From: a virus
Virus record (IMG/VR): IMGVR_UViG_3300010413_000005
Location: 1-64,000 of that record
Strand: one strand, 5' to 3'
Length of the DNA stretch: 64,000 bases
Every line of letters starts with the position of its first letter. Positions within the stretch are counted from its first letter, which is position 1. Position numbers and translations under genes: made by a program. The notes beneath the pieces were generated by a model. It was not told the origin of the DNA and did not search any database. It worked only from the letters and a program-made list of their open reading frames with translations. Shown here piece after piece: positions 7,077 to 14,571 of the stretch.

Positions 7077-7455
7077 TTTCTCCCTTATATAGAGCGATTC
7101 TCGTATAGGGCGTTATAGAGAAGGGCGCGTACGTTCCGGAGAAGGAGCGTATAGGGAGATTTGTATAGGGGTAGTTATCTCTCTCTCGGGAGATTCGGAT
7201 ATTTGTTTGTTTGTTTCACAGGGGAATTTTGGTGCCTACTCTTCGAGCGGCACCAGTGCGATTTCTCGCACCGATCGGCTAGGTGGCTATTTAGGTGTGG
7301 TTTAGGCAGCCTATATTGGAAAATTGGGCGATCTGCAATAGGGCGAAGTGGTGAAAATGTGTGTTTTTAGGCTTGTGGATTCTCGACATCCTACGGGACA
7401 CGCAAACACATTTTTGTGCGCTACGGCCACGATTTATTGGACGTTTTTTCGCGTT

Positions 7456-7478
7456 TGTTATAAAATAATGTAAGCGTA
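7456..7478 (+). repeat. Iteron-like 23-bp repeat, copy g
   Basis: TGTTATAAAATAATGTAAGC, then GTA. A diverged copy resembling the third copy in the initiator gene. It lies just past the 3' end of the gene at 7530. Confidence 0.7.
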
Positions 7479-7529
7479 TTTTAGGATGGAAATTTGTGAG
7501 TTTAGAGATGGGTAACTTTTGTTCCTACC

Positions 7530-7889
7530 TCAAAAACGCACAAATCTGCCGTTCGCTCGAGACAATCCGACGGCGAAGTCAAACAAAGCTTGTGACGAAT
7601 TTGTGGCTGCGCGTTGTAACAAATCGGCGATCTTGCGATTTACACCTACGAACGGAACGACAGCCAGAATTTCCGGTCCTTCGATCGAAGCGTTCTCTAA
7701 AATGCGCCTCCGGAGGTCCGAAATCACGTGTTCCGGGAGAATGGCTGTTTTCGTGATACGGAGGCGCATCGCTTTGAGCATTTCGCGACTTGGAGCGGCG
7801 ACGGCTTGTGCTTTTCGGTCGCCTTCCTTCCAGAGCAACCAAACGATTTCGCCTTCGAACTCAAATTCTGCTTTTATCCAGTCTTTCAT
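7530..7889 (-). CDS. Hypothetical protein (119 aa)
   Basis: Last gene of the leftward run before the 1.4-kb noncoding region. A beta-rich start (aromatic strand VWLLW) followed by an Arg-rich helical half. No family recognised. It starts one base after the upstream stop. Confidence 0.6.
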   Translation of the reverse strand: MKDWIKAEFEFEGEIVWLLWKEGDRKAQAVAAPSREMLKAMRLRITKTAILPEHVISDLRRRILENASIEGPEILAVVPFVGVNRKIADLLQRAATNSSQALFDFAVGLSRANGRFVRF

Positions 7890-7890
7890 T

Positions 7891-8307
7891 TTATTCAGCC
7901 TTGGCCGGAGCTCCGTAAAACTCGAGTCTCATACGAATGATCCTTCCCAACTCGTGAACCACTTGCGAAGAGTGATAACAACCGTCTGTTTCTACGACGT
8001 AGTTGTGGCTGAAGTAGGCTCCTTGCCAGAATCGCTCGTCTACTTGCGCGATTCTCACTCCCTTGAGCTCGGGACCGAAGATATTGCGCCATTTGATCAA
8101 TCCGTTTTCGTAGTAATCATGAATTCTCGATATAACGGCGCGCCCTTCGGATAGTCTCTCCGTAGGACAGTAAAATGCTTCTCCGCGTCTCCTAAGAACC
8201 ATAGTGAATGGTATATTGGCGAATCCCTTGATCGTTATTTCTTCCGGAAGGATGTTAGCTGATCCTCCCTTCGGTTCTGTGAATTTTTCGTGTTTTTTCA
8301 GTCCCAT
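7891..8307 (-). CDS. Hypothetical protein (138 aa)
   Basis: The ATG at 8307 follows AAAGGAGATCGAAAA, the stereotyped ribosome-binding sequence, so I preferred it to a start 8 codons upstream inside that site. Mixed alpha/beta with many aromatic and charged residues; no recognised domain. Confidence 0.65.
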   Translation of the reverse strand: MGLKKHEKFTEPKGGSANILPEEITIKGFANIPFTMVLRRRGEAFYCPTERLSEGRAVISRIHDYYENGLIKWRNIFGPELKGVRIAQVDERFWQGAYFSHNYVVETDGCYHSSQVVHELGRIIRMRLEFYGAPAKAE

Positions 8308-8320
8308 TTTTCGATCTCCT

Positions 8321-8605
8321 TTACAAAACAACTTCCAAATCTTGGTTTACTCCGCGGCCGTCCGGATAGTAGGCGGAGACCAATCTCTTCACCACTAAGT
8401 CTCCTGCGTTAGGATGCCTTACTACGAATTTCTTCTTTCGCGGATAGAACACTTTCACCATTTTTACCACGTCTTTGATAGAGGCAGACGGATCTGTCAA
8501 TATCATGTGGCTGGTCTTTTTGAAATCGACTATCCAAGCGGCGCACGCTCGAGTATCGATTTTTTTGAACACGGAATCGTATTTTATCTTGCTTTTTATC
8601 AGCAT
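8321..8605 (-). CDS. Basic hypothetical protein (94 aa)
   Basis: Lys-rich, with a short beta-alpha-beta look and no known motif. It starts behind GTAGGAGATCGAAAA. Its last codons and the following spacer (GTTGTTTTGTAAAGGAGAT) are identical to the end of the gene at 12512, which suggests an old duplication of the gene junction. Confidence 0.6.
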   Translation of the reverse strand: MLIKSKIKYDSVFKKIDTRACAAWIVDFKKTSHMILTDPSASIKDVVKMVKVFYPRKKKFVVRHPNAGDLVVKRLVSAYYPDGRGVNQDLEVVL

Positions 8606-8622
8606 TTTTCGATCTCCTACGA

Positions 8623-9078
8623 TTATTCGAATTCCCTACATGCTTTCGTTTTCAACGTTACGCACAATAGCGGATTTCTCTCGCAATGAACGATTCCGTT
8701 TCCCTCTAATTTGTGCGAAGTGCAATATCCGCAGGTCGCTCCTTCCGGAACCGCAGGAACGTATCCCCAGTCTTCGAGCCATTGACGCCAAGGATGGAGG
8801 TATTCGCGCGGTATCCCGTAGTCGTCTACGTAGTCGTTCTCCACTGATTGTGCTTTTCGCTCGGAGCTCTCGATGAAGTGTATTTTGTCCTCCGGCTTCA
8901 TCGTATAGCACGTAGCGGCGATGTGACAAGCGTACGCCCTTATCACGTCGGCTGCGTCCGCTCGAGTAGAAGTGTGTTTTAGCCTTTTCAAATACCGTTG
9001 CGCTCTCGTTATGGCGTGATTAGGTAAAGCGATCGAGCACTTCTCTACCACCGACTTACGAAAATCCTTGTAACTCAT
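8623..9078 (-). CDS. Hypothetical protein with C-terminal Cys cluster (151 aa)
   Basis: The helical N-terminal two-thirds is followed by CGYC, then HC and two more Cys (residues ~118-147), which could form a zinc-binding knuckle. Starts behind AAAGGAGCTCAAAA and overlaps the end of the ribbon-helix-helix-like gene. Family not recognised. Confidence 0.65.
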   Translation of the reverse strand: MSYKDFRKSVVEKCSIALPNHAITRAQRYLKRLKHTSTRADAADVIRAYACHIAATCYTMKPEDKIHFIESSERKAQSVENDYVDDYGIPREYLHPWRQWLEDWGYVPAVPEGATCGYCTSHKLEGNGIVHCERNPLLCVTLKTKACREFE

Positions 9079-9250
9079 TTTTGAGCTCCTTTTCTCGTTC
9101 TCTCCGGATGTGTTCGTCTACGGACATCTCGATCAAATCCGTGAGATTCATGTCGTTCTTTTCAGCGAAATCCATCCAGCGTCTTTTCTTCTCTCCGGGA
9201 AGTGCCATTTGGATTCGCGCCCTTCGCGGCGTTCTCTTGTATCTGATCAT
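9056..9250 (-). CDS. Ribbon-helix-helix-like DNA-binding protein (64 aa)
   Basis: A basic N-terminal strand (RRARIQMALPGEKK) is followed by two helices (RWMDFAEKNDM and LTDLIEMSVDEHIRRE), the order found in Arc/CopG repressors, which bind operators as dimers through the strand. I used the ATG at 9250, just after the upstream stop. Inference: a small regulator of early genes. The fit is by pattern only. Confidence 0.55.
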   Translation of the reverse strand: MIRYKRTPRRARIQMALPGEKKRRWMDFAEKNDMNLTDLIEMSVDEHIRREREKELKNELQGFS

Positions 9251-9251
9251 T

Positions 9252-9686
9252 TTAGAACCTGAAGAATTCGGACGCTCCGCCGTCATCGAACATTTCGTCT
9301 TCTTTCATCCTCTTCAGGACCTCTCCGGCGACGCGATCGAATTCGTCCGGATCGATGCCCATCTCTTGTACTGCTTTCGAGTATTTGTGTTCCGGAGGAA
9401 TTGAACAGAATCCGCCTCTTGGGTCTTCGTAGACTGTGTAGCTTTCGGCCGGCAATATCTTCTTTCGCCTGAGATATCCCTGTACCATGAAAAACGTATC
9501 GCGGTCTTCTTCCACCTTATGGGTGAATTCCAAGTGAAGAGCAAGTTCGCGATCGATTTTTTGTTGATACTCGAGAATTTGGCTTCGCAATTCCACCAGG
9601 TATTCGTACGACGCTCTTACGAAGCTTCCGACTCTCATTTTTTGAACGCGTTCGAACGCGTCCTGTTTGGTTCTGTTTTCCGACAT
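9252..9686 (-). CDS. Hypothetical protein (144 aa)
   Basis: A helical N-terminus with heptad spacing, then a short loop-rich part and an acidic C-terminus. It starts behind AAGGAGATCGAAA. Not recognised. Confidence 0.6.
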   Translation of the reverse strand: MSENRTKQDAFERVQKMRVGSFVRASYEYLVELRSQILEYQQKIDRELALHLEFTHKVEEDRDTFFMVQGYLRRKKILPAESYTVYEDPRGGFCSIPPEHKYSKAVQEMGIDPDEFDRVAGEVLKRMKEDEMFDDGGASEFFRF

Positions 9687-9706
9687 TTTCGATCTCCTTG
9701 TTTGTG

Positions 9707-10483
9707 TTAGCTGTAAACGACCTTGAATCCTTCTGATTTGGCAACTTCAGTCGCCTCTTTTCTCGAGTTGAAAGGTCCCACGTATCCGGTCGCGTCCGGA
9801 TCCTTCTCGTCGTAGTACCAATATTGACGTCCTTTTTTGAACACGTACGCGGTTCTACCATCGTTCTCGATTCCGTATCCGCAACCTTTGGCTCGTTCTA
9901 CGGCGATCCTTTTGCTTTTGTACGGTCCGTAATCCGTTCCCGTGGGAGCTGTGTAAAACCATCCTTCTTTCCTACGAAAAAGCCAAACTGTGCTTCTCGG
10001 TTTGTCTTCTTTCTTCGGATAAAATCCAGCTTTTTTGATCTTTTCGATCGTTTCCGAAATCGAAGCGAACGGACCTTTATGTTTCAAAGTATCCGGATTG
10101 CGATACCACCAACCTTTCGGAGTGCGATATATGGTGGACAATACGCTCGGTTTCCTATCGACCAATTTGTATGGTATCGGAGTGTCTAAATTGCGATTTT
10201 TTGGGTCCAGAGGAACGCAATACACGTCTTCGTACCAATCTACGTTGGCGTGTACGCTCTCGCATACGTCCAACCACACGAATTTTGGTATTCGACGAAT
10301 CAACCAAGCGTCGTTCCCGGAAACCATATTGAATATCTCCGCGGATATCATTTTTCTGGCTGAAGCGTCTTCTTTCGACGCCTTTCTTTCGTCAATTAGA
10401 CGTTGTAATTTGGCGCACAATTCTGCCGCTTCTTTACAGACTTGGTTTTTGCCTATTTTTTTGAGCCAATTGGTTGATGGCAT
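9707..10483 (-). CDS. Protein with three tandem aromatic GPF modules (258 aa)
   Basis: The C-terminal half contains three copies of a ~40-residue unit: GWWYRNPDT then GPFASISETIEKIKKAGF; GWFYTAPTG then GPYKSKRIAVERAKGCGY; YWYYDEKDP then GPFNSRKEATEVAKSEGF. Each has aromatic strands, GP(F/Y), and an Ala/Lys helix ending in G(F/Y). A single copy also ends the protein at 4803-5267. The fold may resemble small beta-beta-alpha domains that bind ligands or nucleic acid (inference). The N-terminal ~100 residues are unrecognised. The start at 10483 follows AAGGGAGATCGAAG. Confidence 0.6.
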   Translation of the reverse strand: MPSTNWLKKIGKNQVCKEAAELCAKLQRLIDERKASKEDASARKMISAEIFNMVSGNDAWLIRRIPKFVWLDVCESVHANVDWYEDVYCVPLDPKNRNLDTPIPYKLVDRKPSVLSTIYRTPKGWWYRNPDTLKHKGPFASISETIEKIKKAGFYPKKEDKPRSTVWLFRRKEGWFYTAPTGTDYGPYKSKRIAVERAKGCGYGIENDGRTAYVFKKGRQYWYYDEKDPDATGYVGPFNSRKEATEVAKSEGFKVVYS

Positions 10484-10497
10484 CTTCGATCTCCCTT

Positions 10498-10635
10498 CTA
10501 ATCTTGAAACGGACAATCATCTTCGCGAGGACAACGTAAGCAATCGGCGAAATCCGATTCTTCGTCCCATCCTTCTTTCTCGCAAGCGTATTTTTCATTG
10601 TCCGGATTTTTTGACTCCAAATTCGTACAAGCCAT
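10498..10635 (-). CDS. Mini Cys-rich protein (45 aa)
   Basis: The ATG at 10635 sits behind AAAAAGGAGATCGAAAA. Five Cys residues, including CLRCPREDDC near the C-terminus, suggest one zinc site. Very acidic otherwise. Function unknown. Confidence 0.55.
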   Translation of the reverse strand: MACTNLESKNPDNEKYACEKEGWDEESDFADCLRCPREDDCPFQD

Positions 10636-10693
10636 TTTTCGATCTCCTTTTTCAAAACAAACGGACAGTAGGCGCCTACTGCCCGCGATAACA

Positions 10694-10957
10694 CTATCGA
10701 GCGCCGATCTCGCTCTCGAGACCACGGAGCGCTTCTTCGCGCGTCCATGCCTGTCGGATTATCTCCGGCAGACCGGTTTCCGGACAAAACGTTTCCGCGT
10801 CCTCCACCATCCACATTACGCGGTCGCCGATCCGAACGTGGACCGGGAAAATGGCGTAGCGCGAGAAGTCTCCGAAGAGCACCTTTTTACCGGCAAGCTG
10901 TCCGGCCTTCGAGTTGTCGTTAGAAGCGATTTTGAGAGTTGAACGAGAGCGTGCCAT
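10694..10957 (-). CDS. Hypothetical protein (87 aa)
   Basis: Starts behind GGAGGTTTTC at 10957. Basic N-terminus, then a beta strand with RIGDRVMWMV and a helical C-terminal end. Not recognised. It is more GC-rich than its neighbours, as seen in CGC and GCG codons. Confidence 0.55.
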   Translation of the reverse strand: MARSRSTLKIASNDNSKAGQLAGKKVLFGDFSRYAIFPVHVRIGDRVMWMVEDAETFCPETGLPEIIRQAWTREEALRGLESEIGAR

Positions 10958-10985
10958 GAAAACCTCCAAAAGGGTTAGGGTTGAA

Positions 10986-11201
10986 CTAATTCACTTTCAC
11001 GTAACGTACGATTTGATCTTTAGTGTCGAAAACGACATTGCGGTTGCGGTTATCTAAACGTTCGATATCTCTGCGAAGAACTTCTCTTTCTTTCACGGCC
11101 CAAAGGCCTAGCTCGTTCGCCATTTCCGCAAGTTGCTCTATTCTATCATCGGACATTCTTCCTCGATCGTCTTCGCTGATCTTCTCGTACCTTCTTGCCA
11201 T
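10986..11201 (-). CDS. Small charged hypothetical protein (71 aa)
   Basis: First gene after promoter P1, with a 33-base leader. The ATG at 11201 follows AAAGGGAGAGACGAAG. Mostly helical and charged (RYEKISEDDRGRMSDDR start). Family not recognised. Confidence 0.6.
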   Translation of the reverse strand: MARRYEKISEDDRGRMSDDRIEQLAEMANELGLWAVKEREVLRRDIERLDNRNRNVVFDTKDQIVRYVKVN

Positions 11202-11793
11202 CTTCGTCTCTCCCTTTTTCTCGTTGCTCTCCATACTTTAAACATAGCGCGTTTTTTGCTTCCAGGCAAGAACTTTTTTCAACTTTTTTTGATTTTTTTT
11301 TGCTACGTCGTTTTTTGAATCCCCAAAACGTGTTTACGTAGTCCGGAGGTCCGGCGATGCGAATCCATCCCGCCCTAACAGCGCGCGGAATGTCCATATT
11401 CCCTCCCCAATGCATAGCTTCGGGCAACGGATCGGCCGGAGGATTGTCTATGAACGCGTACGCCCATTCTCGAGCTTCCAGCCACCAACTCGCTTTGCCA
11501 TGTTTTGGGTTCTCGAACGTGCTGTTCCAGATGTTGTTGGCTCTATCGTTGGCGCGATCGAATACCGCGCAGTATGCTACGATTTGTCGATAGAAGGAAC
11601 GACCGGTCAAAGCAGCTTGCTTTTTCAACACCCAAGCTATCGCGTCTCTCTCTTTCGGTTTCCTACAAGTATCGCATTCGGCTCTAACGCATTTTGCCAA
11701 CGCCAAAGCTGTTTTCTGTTTAGACTCCGCTTGCGCGTAAACCGTAGAATACGCGCAAGCGACCAATACCGCGGAGATTACTAACACCCTCAT
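11146..11793 (-). CDS. Secreted SleB/transglycosylase-like cell-wall hydrolase candidate
   Basis: MRVLVISAVLVACAYSTVYA looks like a cleavable signal peptide. The mature part has ERDAIAWVLKKQAALTGRS, an Ala/Trp helix and PLPEAMHWGGN, an order that recalls SleB-type wall hydrolases (inference, by eye only). The frame runs on through promoter P1 and into the next gene as a basic tail. If the run of six A before CGACGTAG had seven, the protein would stop at 11303, before the promoter, after about 163 residues. A one-base loss or slippage is likely, so the true 3' end is uncertain. Start overlaps the previous stop (TAATG). Confidence 0.45.
   Translation of the reverse strand: MRVLVISAVLVACAYSTVYAQAESKQKTALALAKCVRAECDTCRKPKERDAIAWVLKKQAALTGRSFYRQIVAYCAVFDRANDRANNIWNSTFENPKHGKASWWLEAREWAYAFIDNPPADPLPEAMHWGGNMDIPRAVRAGWIRIAGPPDYVNTFWGFKKRRSKKKSKKVEKSSCLEAKNALCLKYGEQREKGRDEDGKKVREDQRRRSRKNVR
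11241..11269 (-). promoter_or_regulatory. Promoter P1
   Basis: Minus strand TTGCCT (11264-11269), 17 bp, TATGTT (11241-11246), with an A-rich upstream element (AAAAAAAGTTGAAAAAAGTT). Sequence and spacing match five other operon-start promoters in the window. It drives the gene starting at 11201. Confidence 0.75.
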
Positions 11794-12014
11794 TAATCAG
11801 AATCCTTGTCGGTTCCGGAATCGTCGTCTTCGTACAATCCGAAAGCGTTTTTGGCTTCTTTTACAATCGTATCGGTAGGATCCGGAACATCTCCGGTCAC
11901 GTTGATATCTCCTTCCACTTTGATGTCCGTATCGACGTCGGTGTCGATTACCAAACAACTTATCGCGATCAATATTGACACAACGAACAGAATCGTCATT
12001 TTCGATATACGCAT
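11793..12014 (-). CDS. Small exported, possibly lipidated, acidic protein (73 aa)
   Basis: N-terminal hydrophobic segment TILFVVSILIAISC with a Cys at its end, followed by a strongly acidic Asp/Thr-rich tail. The IAIS-C site is only a partial lipobox, so either a lipoprotein or a membrane-anchored peptide is possible. Next to the secreted hydrolase candidate, which fits a lysis or envelope role (inference). Confidence 0.5.
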   Translation of the reverse strand: MRISKMTILFVVSILIAISCLVIDTDVDTDIKVEGDINVTGDVPDPTDTIVKEAKNAFGLYEDDDSGTDKDSD

Positions 12015-12066
12015 AGCGGAACTCCTTTCGCTTTACCGTATGCGTATATCGTACCTTATTTACAGT

Positions 12067-12498
12067 TTATTCCGAAGTTACTGAATTGTGCTTTTCGAGA
12101 CTTCGTTTCGACGCCCTATAGATGTCTAGAGCCAATCTCCATCGATCGACGTCCATTTTCTTGTTTCTATCGATGTAGAAATCAATCATATCGTCCAGAG
12201 CTACCTGTAAGATGGCCGCATTTTGCGCTACTTCCAGATTTTGCGCTGCGGCGGCGACCGCGGTTAGTGGATCTTCATTCATCGACGACCACGACACCTT
12301 CACTTCGAATACTCCGAGATTCACTCCTACTGCGACCTCCGTCTCTACGCGGAAAGCGTGTTTTATCGAACACACATAGAAATCATCGCTCGGATCGCCG
12401 TATCTCGGAGGAAAGAATTCGTGCGCCTTGTTCAACGCTCTTTCCAGAGTCATAGCTACGGTGTGCGGTTCGAAGTCCATTATTGATCTTTTTGCCAT
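12067..12498 (-). CDS. Hypothetical protein (143 aa)
   Basis: Starts at 12498 behind TAAAGGAGATTCGAAA. Middle region has alternating strands (FRVETEVAVGVNLGVFEVKV), then a long Ala-rich helix and a basic C-terminal helix. Not recognised. Confidence 0.6.
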   Translation of the reverse strand: MAKRSIMDFEPHTVAMTLERALNKAHEFFPPRYGDPSDDFYVCSIKHAFRVETEVAVGVNLGVFEVKVSWSSMNEDPLTAVAAAAQNLEVAQNAAILQVALDDMIDFYIDRNKKMDVDRWRLALDIYRASKRSLEKHNSVTSE

Positions 12499-12511
12499 TT
12501 TCGAATCTCCT

Positions 12512-12832
12512 TTACAAAACAACGATACAATACTGTCTTTTTTTGGTGCGTAGTCGAGTTTTACAAGTTATCAGGCCGGCCTCTTCCAATTTATCGAGTC
12601 CGGAGGCGACTATCGCGTAGAAATTGCTCGATCCGCGGTATCGCGGCATCTCGTCCAGTGTCTTGTACACTTTCTTCTCGTCGATCCAAGCGTAGTTGTG
12701 GCTTTTCCCGTCTATCTTATCGAGAACGTCCAGAATGTCTCGACACAGATTCTCGAGAGATACGCCATATTTCCAACCACGATAATCAGACACGATTTGT
12801 TTGATTCTTGCGTCTTGTCTCGGATCGATCAT
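12512..12832 (-). CDS. Winged-helix-like hypothetical protein (106 aa)
   Basis: Helices followed by AGLITCKTRLRTKKRQYCIVV at the C-terminus, a helix-then-hairpin pattern reminiscent of a winged helix; weak evidence. Starts behind ATAGGAGAACGAG. Its 3' end shares the GTTGTTTTGTAAAGGAGAT junction with the gene at 8321. Confidence 0.5.
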   Translation of the reverse strand: MIDPRQDARIKQIVSDYRGWKYGVSLENLCRDILDVLDKIDGKSHNYAWIDEKKVYKTLDEMPRYRGSSNFYAIVASGLDKLEEAGLITCKTRLRTKKRQYCIVVL

Positions 12833-12841
12833 CTCGTTCTC

Positions 12842-13159
12842 CTATGCCTTACAAGTGAGGGTCGCGAGTTCTTCCATGATTTGTTCGTCAGCGTTTACCA
12901 TCGATAGCGCCCATACGAAAGAAGCTCTGATGTCGTCTTCTTCTCCGGTCCGAATCATTCCGGCGACGTCCAGAACGTCGGAAAGCAGAGGACTCGGAAC
13001 GATTCCCTCGAAAGCCAAACCAGCGTTTTCAGCCGACTCTACGATCGCGTCCCAATCAAGGTCGATTCTGCCTTCAGACTCGTTCGCGAGCGCCCAATCG
13101 TTTAGAAGCGATACGAAGTTGTAAGCTGCGGCGTAAGCGGTGCTGATCGTGGTCTCCAT
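12842..13159 (-). CDS. Acidic helical hypothetical protein (105 aa)
   Basis: First gene after promoter P2. Its leader (AACGAGAAAAAAGGAGATTC) closely matches that after P1. Ala- and Glu-rich, probably all-helical, no motif recognised. Confidence 0.6.
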   Translation of the reverse strand: METTISTAYAAAYNFVSLLNDWALANESEGRIDLDWDAIVESAENAGLAFEGIVPSPLLSDVLDVAGMIRTGEEDDIRASFVWALSMVNADEQIMEELATLTCKA

Positions 13160-13198
13160 TTTCGAATCTCCTTTTTTCTCGTTGCGTCCCATGTTTTA

Positions 13199-13227
13199 AA
13201 TATAGCGCGGATTCCACTTCCAGGCAA
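13199..13227 (-). promoter_or_regulatory. Promoter P2
   Basis: TTGCCT (13222-13227), 17 bp, TATATT (13199-13204) on the minus strand, with the same A-rich upstream sequence and the same CGCGCTATA around the -10 box as P1. Drives 13159 leftwards. Confidence 0.75.
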
Positions 13228-13259
13228 GAACTTTTTTCAACTTTTTTTGAATTATTTTA

Positions 13260-13589
13260 CTACTTGTCTAATTTCCAAATACGCGGTCTATCGGCGTGTA
13301 GATTCAGGCCTAGATCGTATTCGAGCGACGCTTCATACAAAACGAACGAGTTGCCGTTTATCGAAACCACGTTTTCTATACACTCCGGTTTTTGTAGAAA
13401 TCCGCCGTGACAACCCGATGGATCTCCGTTGTCCAAAACGTCTATCGGCCGGAGAACATCCAGATTGTAGCAGTACCACAAATGTTCTCCGGTTCCGCGG
13501 ACCTTGGTAGCGCTGGCGAAAGAGCAATCTTTGCAGAATCCCTTATCGCCAGTCGTTACCATAGCGGTTACGTATTCGTCGTAGCCCAC
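13260..13589 (-). CDS. Hypothetical zinc-binding-like protein (109 aa)
   Basis: FCKDCSFA near residue 18, WYCYN near 39 and GCHGG near 59 give four Cys that could form a zinc site. GTG start overlapping the upstream stop. Family not recognised. Confidence 0.6.
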   Translation of the reverse strand: MGYDEYVTAMVTTGDKGFCKDCSFASATKVRGTGEHLWYCYNLDVLRPIDVLDNGDPSGCHGGFLQKPECIENVVSINGNSFVLYEASLEYDLGLNLHADRPRIWKLDK

Positions 13590-14176
13590 TATTCGATGAA
13601 AGCCTTTTCGCCTTTTTGAGTCAAGACCAAAGAGAAACAGTCTCCGTCTACGTCGTCTACTACGACGTAACCTTCGTCGACCAGTTTTTGTAGTTCGAAA
13701 TGATTCAACTCAGATCGCTCGAATTCCACGAAATGCTCTACCGTAGCGCGCAACTCTTGTATGATCTCGAATCTGCCCAAGAATCTGCTTGACTTCGCCT
13801 CCGAAGCGACGTTTTGTTCTTGTTCTTTGTAAAAACCACAACCTTCAGGATCGTCGCATTCTTCGTTCGCGCCGTCTCCGGGTTTGAATCCGCAACCCGG
13901 ACAAGCGTCGTCATCTTCTTCGTAGTCGTCGTCTTCTTCGTGTTGTTCTTTTCTCATCTCCGAGATTGTGTTTTCCATCGTACACATACATCCGGCGCAG
14001 TAGCCATGTTCCTTATCGAGAGCCACCAACAACTCCGGAATCCAGTACGACTTCGCACGATTGTAAATGTTCCCTCCGGCGCCCTGTACGATTCCCTCCG
14101 CTTCTTCGACCAACTCTTTGATTTGTTCTTTGATCGCTTCGAGCCGTTCGATGTCTTCTACGTAGATATGTCCCAT
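13589..14176 (-). CDS. Hypothetical acidic protein with Cys clusters (195 aa)
   Basis: A coiled N-terminus, then CAGCMC, a very acidic linker (EEDDDYEEDDD), CPGCGFKPGD and two more Cys, compatible with one or two zinc sites. The last 60 residues look like a winged-helix reader (HFELQKLVDEGYVVVDD, LVLTQKGEKAF). Possible nucleic-acid-linked regulator, by inference. First gene after P3, behind CAAGGAGATTCGAA. Confidence 0.6.
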   Translation of the reverse strand: MGHIYVEDIERLEAIKEQIKELVEEAEGIVQGAGGNIYNRAKSYWIPELLVALDKEHGYCAGCMCTMENTISEMRKEQHEEDDDYEEDDDACPGCGFKPGDGANEECDDPEGCGFYKEQEQNVASEAKSSRFLGRFEIIQELRATVEHFVEFERSELNHFELQKLVDEGYVVVDDVDGDCFSLVLTQKGEKAFIE

Positions 14177-14205
14177 TTCGAATCTCCTTGCTTGTGTATA
14201 TTCTA

Positions 14206-14234
14206 AGCATAGCGCGTTTTGCGCTTCCAGGCAA
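14206..14234 (-). promoter_or_regulatory. Promoter P3
   Basis: TTGCCT (14229-14234), 17 bp, TATGCT (14206-14211) on the minus strand, with an AAAATAAACTGAAAAAAAGT upstream element. Drives the gene starting at 14176. Confidence 0.75.
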
Positions 14235-14260
14235 GGACTTTTTTTCAGTTTATTTTGATT

Positions 14261-14515
14261 TTATTTTTCGTACTCTTCGATCAAATCGGAAACCATCGAT
14301 TTGTATTTGTCACTTAAAGTGATAACGTAATTCGTGTCTGTCTCTTCGAGAACATTCACTTGGTTGTTGTTGATCATTTCTTCTACCACGCTTTGCATAT
14401 TTTCGGATTTCTTGAAAGTCGAAATACACCCGTCGGAAGCGCATAGAATTTCCAACACGTTGTCGCAAGACATTTCTATTTCTTCTGGCCAATTTTCCAT
14501 GTGCGTGTAATCCAT
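14261..14515 (-). CDS. Acidic hypothetical protein (84 aa)
   Basis: Starts at 14515 behind ATGGAGATTGTG. Helix-rich, with QSVVEEMINNNQVNVLEETD then YVITLSDKYKSMVSDLIEEYE, which may be a small winged-helix domain. The gap upstream (14516-14571) holds the A-rich upstream element of the other promoters but no matching -35/-10 pair. Confidence 0.55.
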   Translation of the reverse strand: MDYTHMENWPEEIEMSCDNVLEILCASDGCISTFKKSENMQSVVEEMINNNQVNVLEETDTNYVITLSDKYKSMVSDLIEEYEK

Positions 14516-14571
14516 CACAATCTCCATTGTTTCGTAGCTTCGTATATCAATTTATTCAGTTTATTTTTATT

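Larger units (their letters stand above)
6070..7529. other. 1.4-kb region without convincing genes; candidate origin/regulatory region
   Basis: No frame on either strand has a good ribosome-binding site plus protein-like composition. It holds seven copies of a 23-bp repeat (four direct at 6258-6485, two inverted at 7012-7076, one at 7456), an A/T-rich block at about 6640-6745, an 11-bp inverted repeat (6614-6624 and 6728-6738), a perfect 9-bp inverted repeat with a 3-bp centre (6875-6895) and the 12-bp palindrome GTGTGCGCACAC (6783-6794). Iteron-like repeats flanking an A/T-rich segment resemble a replication origin. The same repeats occur inside the O-like initiator gene, which supports initiator binding. 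A role as operator or partition site is also possible. Confidence 0.55.

Noticed and set aside
6645-7370. Plus-strand frames in the noncoding region
   Set aside because: They consist of A/T-rich or low-complexity repeats and lack ribosome-binding sites.
6258-7478. CRISPR array
   Set aside because: The repeats vary in spacing and orientation and have no regular spacers; iterons explain them better.
7519-8154. Plus-strand frame over two small genes
   Set aside because: The minus-strand frames have the stereotyped ribosome-binding sequence; this one has none.
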